The translations under genes and the position numbers were made by a program. Of a stretch of 37,919 bases of DNA, positions 23,712 through 30,443 are shown in pieces. This DNA comes from a virus. The stretch lies in IMG/VR virus record IMGVR_UViG_3300021365_000045, positions 1-37,919 of that record. One strand, written 5' to 3'. The notes under the pieces were generated by a model. It did not search any database. It saw only the letters and a list, made by a program, of their open reading frames with translations, and was not told where the DNA came from. Each line of letters starts with the position of its first letter. Position 1 is the stretch's first letter.

Positions 23712-23916
23712 ACTCTGCTATTACATATGCACAGTAACCAAGGCAGTACCAGACTCCATAAACTTCTTCGAGGAAGAGGAGGAATACGGCTACGGACTAC
23801 CTTGGAAGGATGTATTGAGAGATGTAAAGCAACACTACAAGGATGGAGCACTTGCAGTGGAATTAGAGATGATAACAGAGGAGCAGTTCAATGATAGACT
23901 TCCAAAACCTTACTAA
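23701..23916 (+). CDS. Acidic hypothetical protein, 71 aa
   Basis: The ATG lies 11 bases inside the end of the ParB-like gene. The protein begins MSNKLCYYICTVTKAVPDS and continues with an acidic run (FFEEEEEYGYG) and a helical C-terminus. It overlaps the next gene by 26 bases. No family is recognised; tight overlaps on both sides support it as a genuine member of the operon. Confidence 0.6.
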   Translation: MSNKLCYYICTVTKAVPDSINFFEEEEEYGYGLPWKDVLRDVKQHYKDGALAVELEMITEEQFNDRLPKPY

Positions 23917-24421
23917 CCTACCTGAGATCAATTTCAAGAGTAAGGAAAGGCCAGAACTCAAGGAACTTGCGGAATACATAGATCACATGAAAGCGGATCT
24001 GTTCAACGACAAATGGAGTCAGGCAACAAAGAAACATATAAAAACTTCTTTGGTACTTTACATTAGGTCCATGCAGAAACAGTTGGCACCCATAGGATAC
24101 CATTACAAGGCACATGACATGGAAGGTAAACAACACCTCGAACACGTGATCCCTCAGAACAAGATCATAACCGCATACCTACATGACAAGATATCAGCAG
24201 AACTTGTGTTGCAGATGCCATTGTGCTTCATAGATGACACAGACAAACACATACTGGAAGGTGATTGGCAACAAGCAGGCAACTGGGAGTACCCATTCCG
24301 TAGATACAAGTTGGCTGGCTACACAAAAGTGATCAAGGATGTTCGTGGCAACACCATTGATCTAGACACATACACCATACAAGATCACTTCCGTATGTTG
24401 GGCGTGGTTGACATATCCTAG
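23891..24421 (+). CDS. Hypothetical protein with HNH-like EHVIPQ segment, 176 aa
   Basis: The central QHLEHVIPQNKIITAYL (about 79-95) resembles the IEHILPQ signature of DUF1524/GmrSD-type HNH nucleases. The remaining HNH residues (a downstream N and H) cannot be placed with confidence. The N-terminal half is helical and charged. If it is a nuclease, it could act on host DNA. The operon with a ParB-like gene is consistent with early takeover functions. Treat the nuclease idea as weak. Confidence 0.5.
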   Translation: MIDFQNLTNLPEINFKSKERPELKELAEYIDHMKADLFNDKWSQATKKHIKTSLVLYIRSMQKQLAPIGYHYKAHDMEGKQHLEHVIPQNKIITAYLHDKISAELVLQMPLCFIDDTDKHILEGDWQQAGNWEYPFRRYKLAGYTKVIKDVRGNTIDLDTYTIQDHFRMLGVVDIS

Positions 24422-24435
24422 TATTTGTGTATAAT
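24408..24435 (+). promoter_or_regulatory. Sigma70 promoter TTGACA-N16-TATAAT
   Basis: TTGACA (24408-24413) lies in the last codons of the upstream gene and TATAAT is at 24430-24435; both hexamers are perfect. The predicted start near 24442 gives an unusually long (~140 base) leader before the ATG at 24584. Confidence 0.83.
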
Positions 24436-24441
24436 TAAAAA

Positions 24442-24583
24442 CAGCAAATCCACCAGAGCTGGTAAGATACCAATTCTCATTTGCAACCTAAAATTAGAGA
24501 CACTCTATGTCGATGATGGATGGATAGCCTGAAAGACTGGCGAGGTTGGAGTCGATAACGGACTGGTGGAGAGCTAAATCATT
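24442..24583 (+). promoter_or_regulatory. Long structured leader without a gene
   Basis: No credible protein frame is present. GCAAAT pairs with ATTTGC around a region where TGGT can pair with either an upstream ACCA or a downstream ACCA, giving two exclusive hairpins. Further on, GACTGG occurs twice and the AGTC between them can pair with either copy. Alternative pairings like these suggest a switch, attenuator or small RNA. It matches no tRNA or riboswitch consensus I can name. There is a weak GTGGAGAG ribosome-binding site 14 bases before the ATG. Confidence 0.4.
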
Positions 24584-25093
24584 ATGCCAAGCGAGAAAAC
24601 TAAAAAATTACTGGAAGGACTGGGCAAGATCACAGACTCTGCACCCAGCAAGTTCGAACAACAGAAGTTCCATTCCTACACCAACAGGTATTACCCAAAC
24701 ACACTACACACACTGCCGGCATCCTACGACAAAGCAAAGAAGAAGAAGGACGAAGAAGGTGACGAGTACATCATGATAGACAGGGTGTATGGATCACTGT
24801 ACGACGATCACCTCTTACAGAAAGACGGCTCCGTATACGCAGGTAAACTGTACAAGAAGAGAAGATTGATGACACGTAAGGATCCAATGACCAATGAGAA
24901 GACGAACTTCTACAGTGCCTGCGTGAGCACAGCGGATGGCCGATGGTTTGACAACTGTGGGTTTCCCATAGAGACACCCACCAAACTGGAACCGGAAAAG
25001 AAACCAGATCCCGAGGAATTGGAACTAGAGAAGCAAAGGAAACTGGAAAACGCCAAGAACAGAGAAGCGGCCATACTGGCAAACCTTAAATAA
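24584..25093 (+). CDS. Hypothetical phage protein, 169 aa
   Basis: The protein is charged and soluble. It has a Lys/Asp-rich segment (AKKKKDEEGDEY), a beta-rich centre (VYGSLYDDHLLQKDGSVYAGKLYKK) and a helical Glu/Lys C-terminus (ELELEKQRKLENAKNREAA). The two cysteines (SACVS, NCGF) are not in a known motif. It is driven by the promoter at 24408 with a long leader. No family is recognised. Confidence 0.65.
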   Translation: MPSEKTKKLLEGLGKITDSAPSKFEQQKFHSYTNRYYPNTLHTLPASYDKAKKKKDEEGDEYIMIDRVYGSLYDDHLLQKDGSVYAGKLYKKRRLMTRKDPMTNEKTNFYSACVSTADGRWFDNCGFPIETPTKLEPEKKPDPEELELEKQRKLENAKNREAAILANLK

Positions 25094-25100
25094 GCCTAAT

Positions 25101-26387
25101 ATGTTCATTACAAACCCCGAATATGACTTTTGGCCATGGTCGTGGAAAAACCAAAACAAATCTTGTAGTTCGTTGAATGATTACAAAAAAGCCTGGAAAA
25201 CAATTGATTGGTTAAATGATAAAACGTTTGATCCTAGATCGAATAAACTTAGAAACAATACAGGGGAGCATAAAAACAGGATTGTAGCAAAAGGTATCAT
25301 TTGTCAAACACATGACGTAGATATTTCTGAAAAAATCACTTTATCTGACTATCAAGATTATGCTGTCAAAAAATTTGATCAGCAAATGGAAAAAATTGTT
25401 AACAAAAATAAAGTTGCATTAGGTCTTAGCGGCGGAATAGATAGTATGATGTGTTTCAGTTGGTTGTATAAAAACAAAGTAGACTTTGAAACGTTCACAT
25501 GGCAGAGAGATGCATGGAAGAGTACACTGAATGGTGTAACAGAAAATAATGCAAGAAAGATATGTAAGGCGACAGGGGTCAAACACACCATGGTGGATTA
25601 CGATACAACAAAGGTTGACAAGCATGATCTGATAAAAAATTACTGCATCGCACAAGACTATGAATTCCCACAACAACATCTAATGTCACAAGGTGACAAT
25701 TGGAACAGTGTGTGGCAGGAAATTTTTAAAGATAAAATAAGGTTGGCACCAATTGGCACAGATGACCTATTTTTACATAGAAAGAGTTCATGGCAGAGAT
25801 TTATACCAGAAAAACTGACCTTCATACTGGATAAAGTCATGAAGGAACCTGCTTGTCTTGTACTTAACTACGGTTACAAAGTAGGTGGCTATAGCAGAGA
25901 ATACTTTAAGAATTACAAATGGCAAGACGGTTATCAAATGATGGGTGGGTGGGATGACATACTGTTCTACTTTATGCTTACAGGTACAATGGTCTCTCCG
26001 GCCACTTCACGTGAATGGTATGAGATGTGGCATAGGATCGATGAAGACTCATGCAACGACCAACAATTAAGAGACATGATCGATGTTGGTTGGTTGAAAA
26101 AGCAAGTGACCGACTGGCTTGGAGGAGATGAACTAGTTCCGTTGATCAGGAGTGCACCTTGTAATGAACAATTTTATGTACCAAATGAAGAAAACAGGAA
26201 ATATATTCTACATGAATGTCTAAAAATTGCAAAATTATATCAAAAGTCTAACCGTGGAAAGTCATACCTGTGGTGGATGAGTGCGATAGAAATGATAAAA
26301 ACATTTGATCAAGTGACTCCTAATATAGTGGAATCAATACACACCGTTAATTGGTTGTTAAATCATCAAAAAAATCTAGCAAAATAG
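25101..26387 (+). CDS. PP-loop ATP pyrophosphatase (asparagine-synthase-like), 428 aa
   Basis: The PP-loop motif SGGIDS is at 110-115 (KVALGLSGGIDSMMCFSWL). It marks the N-type ATP pyrophosphatase fold of asparagine synthetase C-domains, GMP synthetase, tRNA-modifying enzymes and sugar amidotransferases. The downstream LAPIGTDDLFLHRK fits the second adenylate-contact region. There is no N-terminal glutaminase domain, so ammonia must come from elsewhere or another nucleophile is used. The protein is rich in Trp and Tyr. A role in amidating a sugar or a nucleobase is possible; the substrate is unknown. Base use is more A/T-rich than its neighbours by eye, hinting at separate acquisition. Confidence 0.75.
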   Translation: MFITNPEYDFWPWSWKNQNKSCSSLNDYKKAWKTIDWLNDKTFDPRSNKLRNNTGEHKNRIVAKGIICQTHDVDISEKITLSDYQDYAVKKFDQQMEKIVNKNKVALGLSGGIDSMMCFSWLYKNKVDFETFTWQRDAWKSTLNGVTENNARKICKATGVKHTMVDYDTTKVDKHDLIKNYCIAQDYEFPQQHLMSQGDNWNSVWQEIFKDKIRLAPIGTDDLFLHRKSSWQRFIPEKLTFILDKVMKEPACLVLNYGYKVGGYSREYFKNYKWQDGYQMMGGWDDILFYFMLTGTMVSPATSREWYEMWHRIDEDSCNDQQLRDMIDVGWLKKQVTDWLGGDELVPLIRSAPCNEQFYVPNEENRKYILHECLKIAKLYQKSNRGKSYLWWMSAIEMIKTFDQVTPNIVESIHTVNWLLNHQKNLAK

Positions 26388-26396
26388 CGATTTTTT
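26369..26396 (+). terminator. Candidate terminator: AAAAAATC/GATTTTTT hairpin
   Basis: AAAAAATC (26369-26376) pairs with GATTTTTT (26389-26396) around a 12-base loop spanning the stop codon of the PP-loop gene, with the U run at the 3' side. It sits just before the next promoter. The stem is A/T-rich, so its strength is uncertain. Confidence 0.45.
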
Positions 26397-26402
26397 CACC
26401 AG

Positions 26403-26431
26403 TTGACGGAAATACCATTACCATGTATAAT
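26403..26431 (+). promoter_or_regulatory. Sigma70 promoter TTGACG-N17-TATAAT
   Basis: The -35 is at 26403-26408 and the -10 at 26426-26431 with 17-base spacing. The predicted start near 26438 is followed by a strong AAAGGAGAG ribosome-binding site and ATG 26457. This shows that the same promoter class also makes conventionally led messages. Confidence 0.83.
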
Positions 26432-26456
26432 AGTGGTAACAAAGGAGAGAAAGAAA

Positions 26457-26810
26457 ATGTATAAATGTTCAGCAAAAGCAAGTTTGGTGGTAGATCAAAT
26501 TAGATCTAGATGCCAAGAAGACACACAGACTAACAACAAGTGGAGAGGAAGATCAGGAAACTACATGTACATCATGGGCAGAGAGAACGCCGATGGCAAG
26601 GCCACAGGTGTAGTACACAAGATCTCGGAAGACGGATCTCACAAGTTGTGTGGTTCGTTCAAGATCATGAGTGATGGTATCATAACAAGGTTCACTGGCC
26701 TAAGTAAAGCAGACTGGAACAATGCTATGAGAAATGCGGAAGCCGAGTACAAATCCAAGTATGAAGCGGAAACAACAGAACCAGCAACAGAACAAAAGGT
26801 TGCAGTATAA
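26457..26810 (+). CDS. Hypothetical small phage protein, 117 aa
   Basis: ATG 26457 (MYKCSAKASLVVDQIRSRC) follows AAAGGAGAG; upstream in-frame codons lie in the promoter and are excluded. The centre has strand-like repeats (GNYMYIMGRENADGKATG, KLCGSFKIMSDG), and the C-terminus is acidic and helical (ECYKSKYEA-type charge pattern ending ATEQKVAV). No family is recognised. The strong promoter and ribosome-binding site indicate high, probably early expression. Confidence 0.7.
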   Translation: MYKCSAKASLVVDQIRSRCQEDTQTNNKWRGRSGNYMYIMGRENADGKATGVVHKISEDGSHKLCGSFKIMSDGIITRFTGLSKADWNNAMRNAEAEYKSKYEAETTEPATEQKVAV

Positions 26811-26833
26811 ATTGACGATGCGTATCAAGTCAA

Positions 26834-26890
26834 GTGGGCTCGAGTTCCCTAGTGCTAGAGATAAGCCAATGCAAAAAAATCTCGGCCCAC
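26834..26890 (+). promoter_or_regulatory. Long-stem hairpin in glucosaminidase leader
   Basis: GTGGGC-(T bulge)-CGAG (26834-26844) pairs with CTCG-GCCCAC (26881-26890), giving ten pairs around a 36-base loop. It ends 15 bases before the ATG at 26906, which has no ribosome-binding site. There is no U tract, so a terminator is unlikely. It may be an RNA stability, processing or translational element. The rest of 26811-26905 holds no gene. Confidence 0.45.
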
Positions 26891-26905
26891 ACGCATCTTT
26901 AACAT

Positions 26906-27550
26906 ATGGTGAAAAGATATCTTAAAAGATTTATATACTTCTGTATAGCGGTTGCATTCGTGATCGCAGGTGCCTGGGTTGCCGGTACATTCAATCCAAA
27001 CGACTACACAGTGCAACAAATCGAGGACGAGTTCCATAAGAAAGAAATGCGGATAATCGAAGAACTTGGTTTGAAAGAACCAGAGTTTGAGTTCTCCGAC
27101 AAAGTTTCCTTTATTAATGCAACATCCACGTGTGTATCATATCTAAATTGGACCACGGACAAAGACAAAAGGGTACCGATCAGCATCATAATTGCCATGG
27201 CGGGCATAGAGAGTGCATGGGGTACCAGCAGGTTCGCCACAGAAGGCAATGCATTGTTTGGTGTGAGGACATGGAGTCTAGACACGGTACCACACATGAA
27301 AGCACTGGGCAACCCGGATGCCAGTTGGGGAGTCAAGAAGTACAAGACAAAGTGTGAATCTATCAAAGACATGATTAGGATATTGAACACACATCCTGCA
27401 TACAAGGATTTTAGATCAACCAGGGCAGAACAACTTGAAGAAGGTAAATGGAATTACAGACCGTTGATGATGGGCATGACTGCCTGGAGCACCAACCCAG
27501 ACTACGCGGAAATCATACTACAAACCATAGTTGACAATAAATTACCTTAA
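26906..27550 (+). CDS. Membrane-anchored Bax-like glucosaminidase (possible SAR endolysin), 214 aa
   Basis: Residues 9-28 form an N-terminal transmembrane segment rich in Ala and Gly (FIYFCIAVAFVIAGAWVAGT). The catalytic domain begins near residue 90: IIAMAGIESAWGTSRFATEGNALFGV carries the glucosaminidase Glu 102. IKDMIRILNTHPAYKDFRSTR closely follows the E. coli Bax family. It would cut peptidoglycan glycan strands in the periplasm. The weakly hydrophobic anchor is like signal-anchor-release endolysins, which leave the membrane to become active. This is a good candidate for the lysis enzyme or a cell-wall remodelling enzyme. Confidence 0.82.
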   Translation: MVKRYLKRFIYFCIAVAFVIAGAWVAGTFNPNDYTVQQIEDEFHKKEMRIIEELGLKEPEFEFSDKVSFINATSTCVSYLNWTTDKDKRVPISIIIAMAGIESAWGTSRFATEGNALFGVRTWSLDTVPHMKALGNPDASWGVKKYKTKCESIKDMIRILNTHPAYKDFRSTRAEQLEEGKWNYRPLMMGMTAWSTNPDYAEIILQTIVDNKLP

Positions 27551-27559
27551 CAGTATAAT
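27531..27559 (+). promoter_or_regulatory. Sigma70 promoter TTGACA-N17-TATAAT
   Basis: The -35 at 27531-27536 lies inside the 3' end of the glucosaminidase gene and the -10 is at 27554-27559; both are perfect with 17-base spacing. ATG 27565 is 5 bases past the -10, so a leaderless transcript is predicted. Confidence 0.83.
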
Positions 27560-27564
27560 AAACT

Positions 27565-27927
27565 ATGGGATTCATACAAATGAAACTGCCTAAAAGAATA
27601 AAGCACAAGATCGAGAACTCTCGTAGGAACAGAGAAGCACAGGCAAATCATGAGGAGTGGTTAGCGTCGCAAGGCCTCGACACATACACATTAAAGAAGA
27701 ACACAAGGAAATTCACAGGCTACGACATACCTGAATACACGCCAGATCCGAACCAACCTAAGTGCGGTGACAAGATACCCGTCAACGGTGGTAACAAAAG
27801 AGAAGAGATGAAATACTCCGGAGAACGTAAGTTGTTGGGCATAGGCATGATGCACAAGAGTAATCTTGTTCCTGTGTGGGACGAAGAAGGTGCAAAAGAG
27901 ATCACTGCCATGAAGGGTAACAAGTAA
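27565..27927 (+). CDS. Hypothetical basic phage protein, 120 aa
   Basis: The N-terminus is strongly basic (MKLPKRIKHKIENSRRNREAQ). A middle segment GYDIPEYTPDPNQPKCGDKIP is Pro-rich with a single Cys. The C-terminus contains LLGIGMMHKSNLVPVWDEEGAKEI. The last segment is familiar from many T4-like marine phages, where the protein is uncharacterised. It starts 5 bases after a consensus -10 and ends in a TAATG overlap with the next gene. Confidence 0.7.
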   Translation: MGFIQMKLPKRIKHKIENSRRNREAQANHEEWLASQGLDTYTLKKNTRKFTGYDIPEYTPDPNQPKCGDKIPVNGGNKREEMKYSGERKLLGIGMMHKSNLVPVWDEEGAKEITAMKGNK

Positions 27928-28172
27928 TGAAGATTAGGTACTACCAAAAAATTGACGGTTGGAGATGGTTGGGATTTATCTTTGCCATGGTAAGTGCGTT
28001 CACTTTGAGTGGCGGTAATCCTGAAGTACAATGGTTAGGATGGGCAGTGGCACTGATATCTTGTAGCATCTGGATATGGATGGGCATAAAGGACAAGGAC
28101 ACACCAAGAGCATTAATGGAACTGATGTACCTGCTACTGGCTGTCAGAGGTGTATTCAATTGGATATCGTAA
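27927..28172 (+). CDS. Small membrane protein, 81 aa
   Basis: There are two strong hydrophobic segments (LGFIFAMVSAFTLSG, about 14-28, and LGWAVALISCSIWIWMG, about 37-53) and a weaker third near the C-terminus (LMYLLLAVRGVFNWI). It is translationally coupled to the upstream gene (TAATG). Similar small proteins occur in marine T4-like phages. The function is unknown. Confidence 0.7.
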   Translation: MKIRYYQKIDGWRWLGFIFAMVSAFTLSGGNPEVQWLGWAVALISCSIWIWMGIKDKDTPRALMELMYLLLAVRGVFNWIS

Positions 28173-28207
28173 CAAAAAACCTAGCAAAGTCAACACTTCT
28201 TGCAAGA

Positions 28208-28221
28208 TCAACCCTGGTTGA
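28208..28221. promoter_or_regulatory. Inverted repeat TCAAC-CCTG-GTTGA over the -35
   Basis: This perfect five-base inverted repeat includes the -35 of the 28218 promoter. Another GTCAAC copy lies at 28189-28194. It could bind a repressor or activator, or form a hairpin. It is comparable to the TTGAC/GTCAA pairing at the tmRNA promoter. The evidence is sequence symmetry only. Confidence 0.35.
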
Positions 28222-28245
28222 CGCATTTGGAAAATGTGCTATAAT
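28218..28245 (+). promoter_or_regulatory. Sigma70 promoter TTGACG-N16-TATAAT
   Basis: The -35 is at 28218-28223 and the -10 at 28240-28245 with 16-base spacing. The ATG at 28252 is 6 bases past the -10, predicting a leaderless message for the small membrane peptide and the lipoprotein operon that follows. Confidence 0.82.
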
Positions 28246-28251
28246 TGTTTT

Positions 28252-28395
28252 ATGATTAGACTAATAATACTATTTGCAATCTTCCTAGCGGTATATCCGA
28301 TGATAGGCGATGGTTGGGCACAGTTCAGCAATGACTTTAATGTTGCTGGTGTATCTGACTTCATATCAGAGTCTATTGCAAAATTTAAACAATAA
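28252..28395 (+). CDS. Small exported or membrane protein, 47 aa
   Basis: The frame runs from ATG 28252, right after a consensus promoter, to TAA 28393. The N-terminus MIRLIILFAIFLAVYPMIGDG is a hydrophobic helix with a single positive charge, fitting a signal sequence or anchor. The rest (QFSNDFNVAGVSDFISESI) is polar. It is the first gene of an exported-protein operon, 8 bases before the lipoprotein gene. The function is unknown. Confidence 0.65.
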   Translation: MIRLIILFAIFLAVYPMIGDGWAQFSNDFNVAGVSDFISESIAKFKQ

Positions 28396-28403
28396 GGAAA
28401 CAA

Positions 28404-28958
28404 ATGAAGAACATGACAAAAGTGATCTTGATGTTGGTAGCAGGCCTTATGTTGGCACAGTGTTCTACCTACACGATCAAACCAGACATGGACAAGAGTG
28501 GAGTAGTGAACAAGACACCTAAATGGTATGTTGATTACAATCATGAAACTATGTTCAAGTACCAAGAAGCGGCGACGGCAGTGAGTCCGGACATGGAACT
28601 GGCTGTTAAGAAGGCAACACTGTTGGCAAAGGCTAAACTGGTTGATAGAATAAACGGTGAGATGAACAACAGAACAACAATCACAAAGAACGAGTCAGGC
28701 ACTAACGAAGACCTAAATGTCACTGCAGGATCTCAAGATGTGATCGTGAATGTTATTGAGGACACCCTTGCGAGAGGTTATGAAGTGACCAAGCAGGAGA
28801 TATATCTTACAAAAAAATATAAATCATTCAGAGTTTATGTTATGATCGAAATCAGCAAGAAAGAAGTCGAAGAGATCATTAATCAAGTAAACAAAAAAAG
28901 ATTGACTTTGATTGATACAGATAGCATCAACAAGCAGGCAAAAGAAATATTGAACTAG
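28404..28958 (+). CDS. Lipoprotein, LPP20-like, 184 aa
   Basis: A signal peptide with lipobox LAQC (Cys 20; LMLVAGLMLAQCSTYT) marks it for lipidation. The mature part has AVKKATLLAKAKLVDRINGEM (about 69-89), the alternating Ala/Lys pattern of LPP20/YfgI-like lipoproteins. It continues with DTLARGYEVTKQEIYLTKKYKSFRVYVMIEI. It would sit in the outer or inner membrane of the host during infection. Phage lipoproteins can block superinfection or join the spanin system. The length exceeds typical o-spanins, so exclusion or envelope modification is favoured. AAGGAAAC precedes the ATG. Confidence 0.75.
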   Translation: MKNMTKVILMLVAGLMLAQCSTYTIKPDMDKSGVVNKTPKWYVDYNHETMFKYQEAATAVSPDMELAVKKATLLAKAKLVDRINGEMNNRTTITKNESGTNEDLNVTAGSQDVIVNVIEDTLARGYEVTKQEIYLTKKYKSFRVYVMIEISKKEVEEIINQVNKKRLTLIDTDSINKQAKEILN

Positions 28959-28961
28959 GCC

Positions 28962-29318
28962 ATGAGAAAGATTTATTATGTTATTGCCCTACTGTTCTTG
29001 ACACTGGGATTGATTATATTCTCGACCACTGCTGATGCAGGAGGTCCATGGAATGATCAGTATTGTGATGTTGAAATTACAAAAGTAAGAGTGACAGATC
29101 AGAGCGGCAATGTGGTTGAAAACCTGATCGAAGAAAAATTAGTGTGTAAAGACGGAGCATCAGATTTTTTGTTCAATATGGGTATCGCAGAAAACTGCGA
29201 GATGTACACCTGGGACATGCCTGTTGGAGAAGTGATTATAACCCAAAGGCAAGTTGCCTGCAAAAAAATGGACGGGACTGGATATGAAATTGTTCAAGGT
29301 TATCACAGTATTGATTAG
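28962..29318 (+). CDS. Secreted Cys-containing protein, 118 aa
   Basis: The N-terminal signal peptide MRKIYYVIALLFLTLGLIIF has a likely cleavage after TADA (about residue 26). The mature region holds four cysteines (QYCDVEIT, LVCKDGA, ENCEMY, VACKKM), enough for two disulfides, so periplasmic folding is likely. No family is recognised. It follows the lipoprotein by 3 bases and overlaps the next gene by 35 bases. Confidence 0.7.
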   Translation: MRKIYYVIALLFLTLGLIIFSTTADAGGPWNDQYCDVEITKVRVTDQSGNVVENLIEEKLVCKDGASDFLFNMGIAENCEMYTWDMPVGEVIITQRQVACKKMDGTGYEIVQGYHSID

Positions 29319-29733
29319 CCTACTGCTGTCAACGACAGCAATGGCCGGTTCACACAATTTGAAAGAGACAGAAGGTCATATTGGAAAAATGCCAGCACCT
29401 GTATGGTTAGGCAGTGACTTAAAGTACAGTATGCCTGCTTTCTTATTTAGAGCAACACAATACCTTAGATTCAGCCTAAAGAGGGAAGAGAAGAAGATGC
29501 ACGAATCAGCGGTGTTCTTCGCCCTTACAAGCACACAGAACGGTAAGATTGTGAGTTGGTACAGCAAGAAGCGTCTGGCCGCGGGCAAGGTGCGTGTGAT
29601 ACATTCTTACCCAATATCAGGCGGATACTGCCGTACGTATCAAGCCTACATCAAAGTGAACGGCAAAGAACGGCACATGACCAACAATGCCTGCAAATAT
29701 ATTGGCACAGCAAGTTGGTCCTTTTATAAATAA
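29284..29733 (+). CDS. Secreted protein with 17 kDa-surface-antigen-like C-terminus, 149 aa
   Basis: ATG 29284 (MKLFKVITVLISLLLSTTAMA) gives a classic signal peptide with cleavage at AMA-GS; a longer frame from TTG 29254 lacks that. The C-terminal YPISGGYCRTYQAYIKVNGKE... NACKYIGTASWSFY has the C-R-x-Y/F...A-C-x...G-x-W pattern of RT0821/Lpp0805 (17 kDa antigen) proteins of alphaproteobacteria and Legionella. This suggests an origin from, or mimicry of, a host envelope protein. It is the last gene of the exported operon. Its end contains a TATAAATA box. Confidence 0.7.
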   Translation: MKLFKVITVLISLLLSTTAMAGSHNLKETEGHIGKMPAPVWLGSDLKYSMPAFLFRATQYLRFSLKREEKKMHESAVFFALTSTQNGKIVSWYSKKRLAAGKVRVIHSYPISGGYCRTYQAYIKVNGKERHMTNNACKYIGTASWSFYK

Positions 29734-29737
29734 TTCA

Positions 29738-29745
29738 TATAAATA
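29738..29745 (+). promoter_or_regulatory. Late-type promoter TATAAATA (tandem)
   Basis: An exact TATAAATA at 29738-29745 is preceded by another at 29725-29732, which spans the stop codon of the upstream gene. The start of the next gene is at 29774. Two exact copies in 21 bases before a gene after the exported operon support a real late promoter. Confidence 0.55.
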
Positions 29746-29773
29746 AGTACATAAGACAAAGGATTTAAACACT

Positions 29774-30409
29774 ATGGCAACAGTAGAACCAAAATCAATG
29801 GCAGTATCATTAGCAACGCCTCCTGGACAGATGTTCACGGTGGATATTGCTCAATCGGCCTTTCTAGACACAGAAACAGTAAACGGTGGAAGATGTTCAC
29901 CTTGTCATGCAGATGACTTCGCGACAGCACCAACCACACTAGCACAATCTTTGCTTGTATCAAGAGGTTTATTAAGATTCAAACTGATGATGGACAAATT
30001 ACAGATCAGATCTAATGTTAAATTAGCGAACATTGTTACCACATATGCCAGTGATGCAGGTGATAACCCTATCACAGATTTAAATTTTACTTTAATATTT
30101 GAGAACGCAGACTTCGTACCAACAACTGGTACTACAATCGATGGTTCAACTGCAACCACGACCAAAGCACAATTCATCAGAGACAAGATTGCTGAGGCAC
30201 TGAACGCCGATCACACAGAGAAAATGAGTGTGTTTAATCCAACTTCAGGTACGGGCAATATCAGTGACATAGAAGTTACTGTTGGTCAAGTGATGATACA
30301 GGAAGGTGAGATAGTTGAAGCAATCACAGTGACCGAAGTTACAACTTTCAGACCAAACACTGCGAACCAAACACCTACAGACAACGCACTGACTTACTCA
30401 GCAGAGTAA
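29774..30409 (+). CDS. Probable late virion-associated protein, 211 aa
   Basis: The protein is Thr-, Ala- and Asp-rich with low charge and short alternating strands (DLNFTLIFENADFVPTTGTTIDG, EVTVGQVMIQEGEIVEAITVTEV), typical of beta-structured virion decoration proteins. There is a C-x2-C pair (RCSPCH, about residues 40-45). No signal peptide is present. Its tandem TATAAATA boxes indicate late expression. A structural role is inference; no family is recognised. Confidence 0.65.
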   Translation: MATVEPKSMAVSLATPPGQMFTVDIAQSAFLDTETVNGGRCSPCHADDFATAPTTLAQSLLVSRGLLRFKLMMDKLQIRSNVKLANIVTTYASDAGDNPITDLNFTLIFENADFVPTTGTTIDGSTATTTKAQFIRDKIAEALNADHTEKMSVFNPTSGTGNISDIEVTVGQVMIQEGEIVEAITVTEVTTFRPNTANQTPTDNALTYSAE

Positions 30410-30443
30410 TTTTTATTTGTTTTTTTATTAAAAAAATTTAATA
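30410..30443. terminator. A/T-rich bidirectional terminator candidate
   Basis: Between convergent genes, seven T (30420-30426), ATT and seven A (30430-30436) form a self-complementary stem, with T- or A-rich flanks on both sides. It could end transcripts from either strand. The stem has no G/C pair, so the call is weak. Confidence 0.4.

Noticed and set aside
24436-24583. A tRNA or known riboswitch (glutamine, SAM-II/V type) in the long leader
   Set aside because: No T-arm with GTTCRA and no matching acceptor pair is seen. The GCTAAA near the end is the only riboswitch-like element. The conserved cores of the glutamine and SAM motifs are not present as far as I can read.
26734-26925. A 63-codon + frame across 26734-26925
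   Set aside because: It overlaps the 26457 gene out of frame and runs through the hairpin leader. The composition (Lys, Gln, Asn runs) looks like a shifted reading of an acidic tail.
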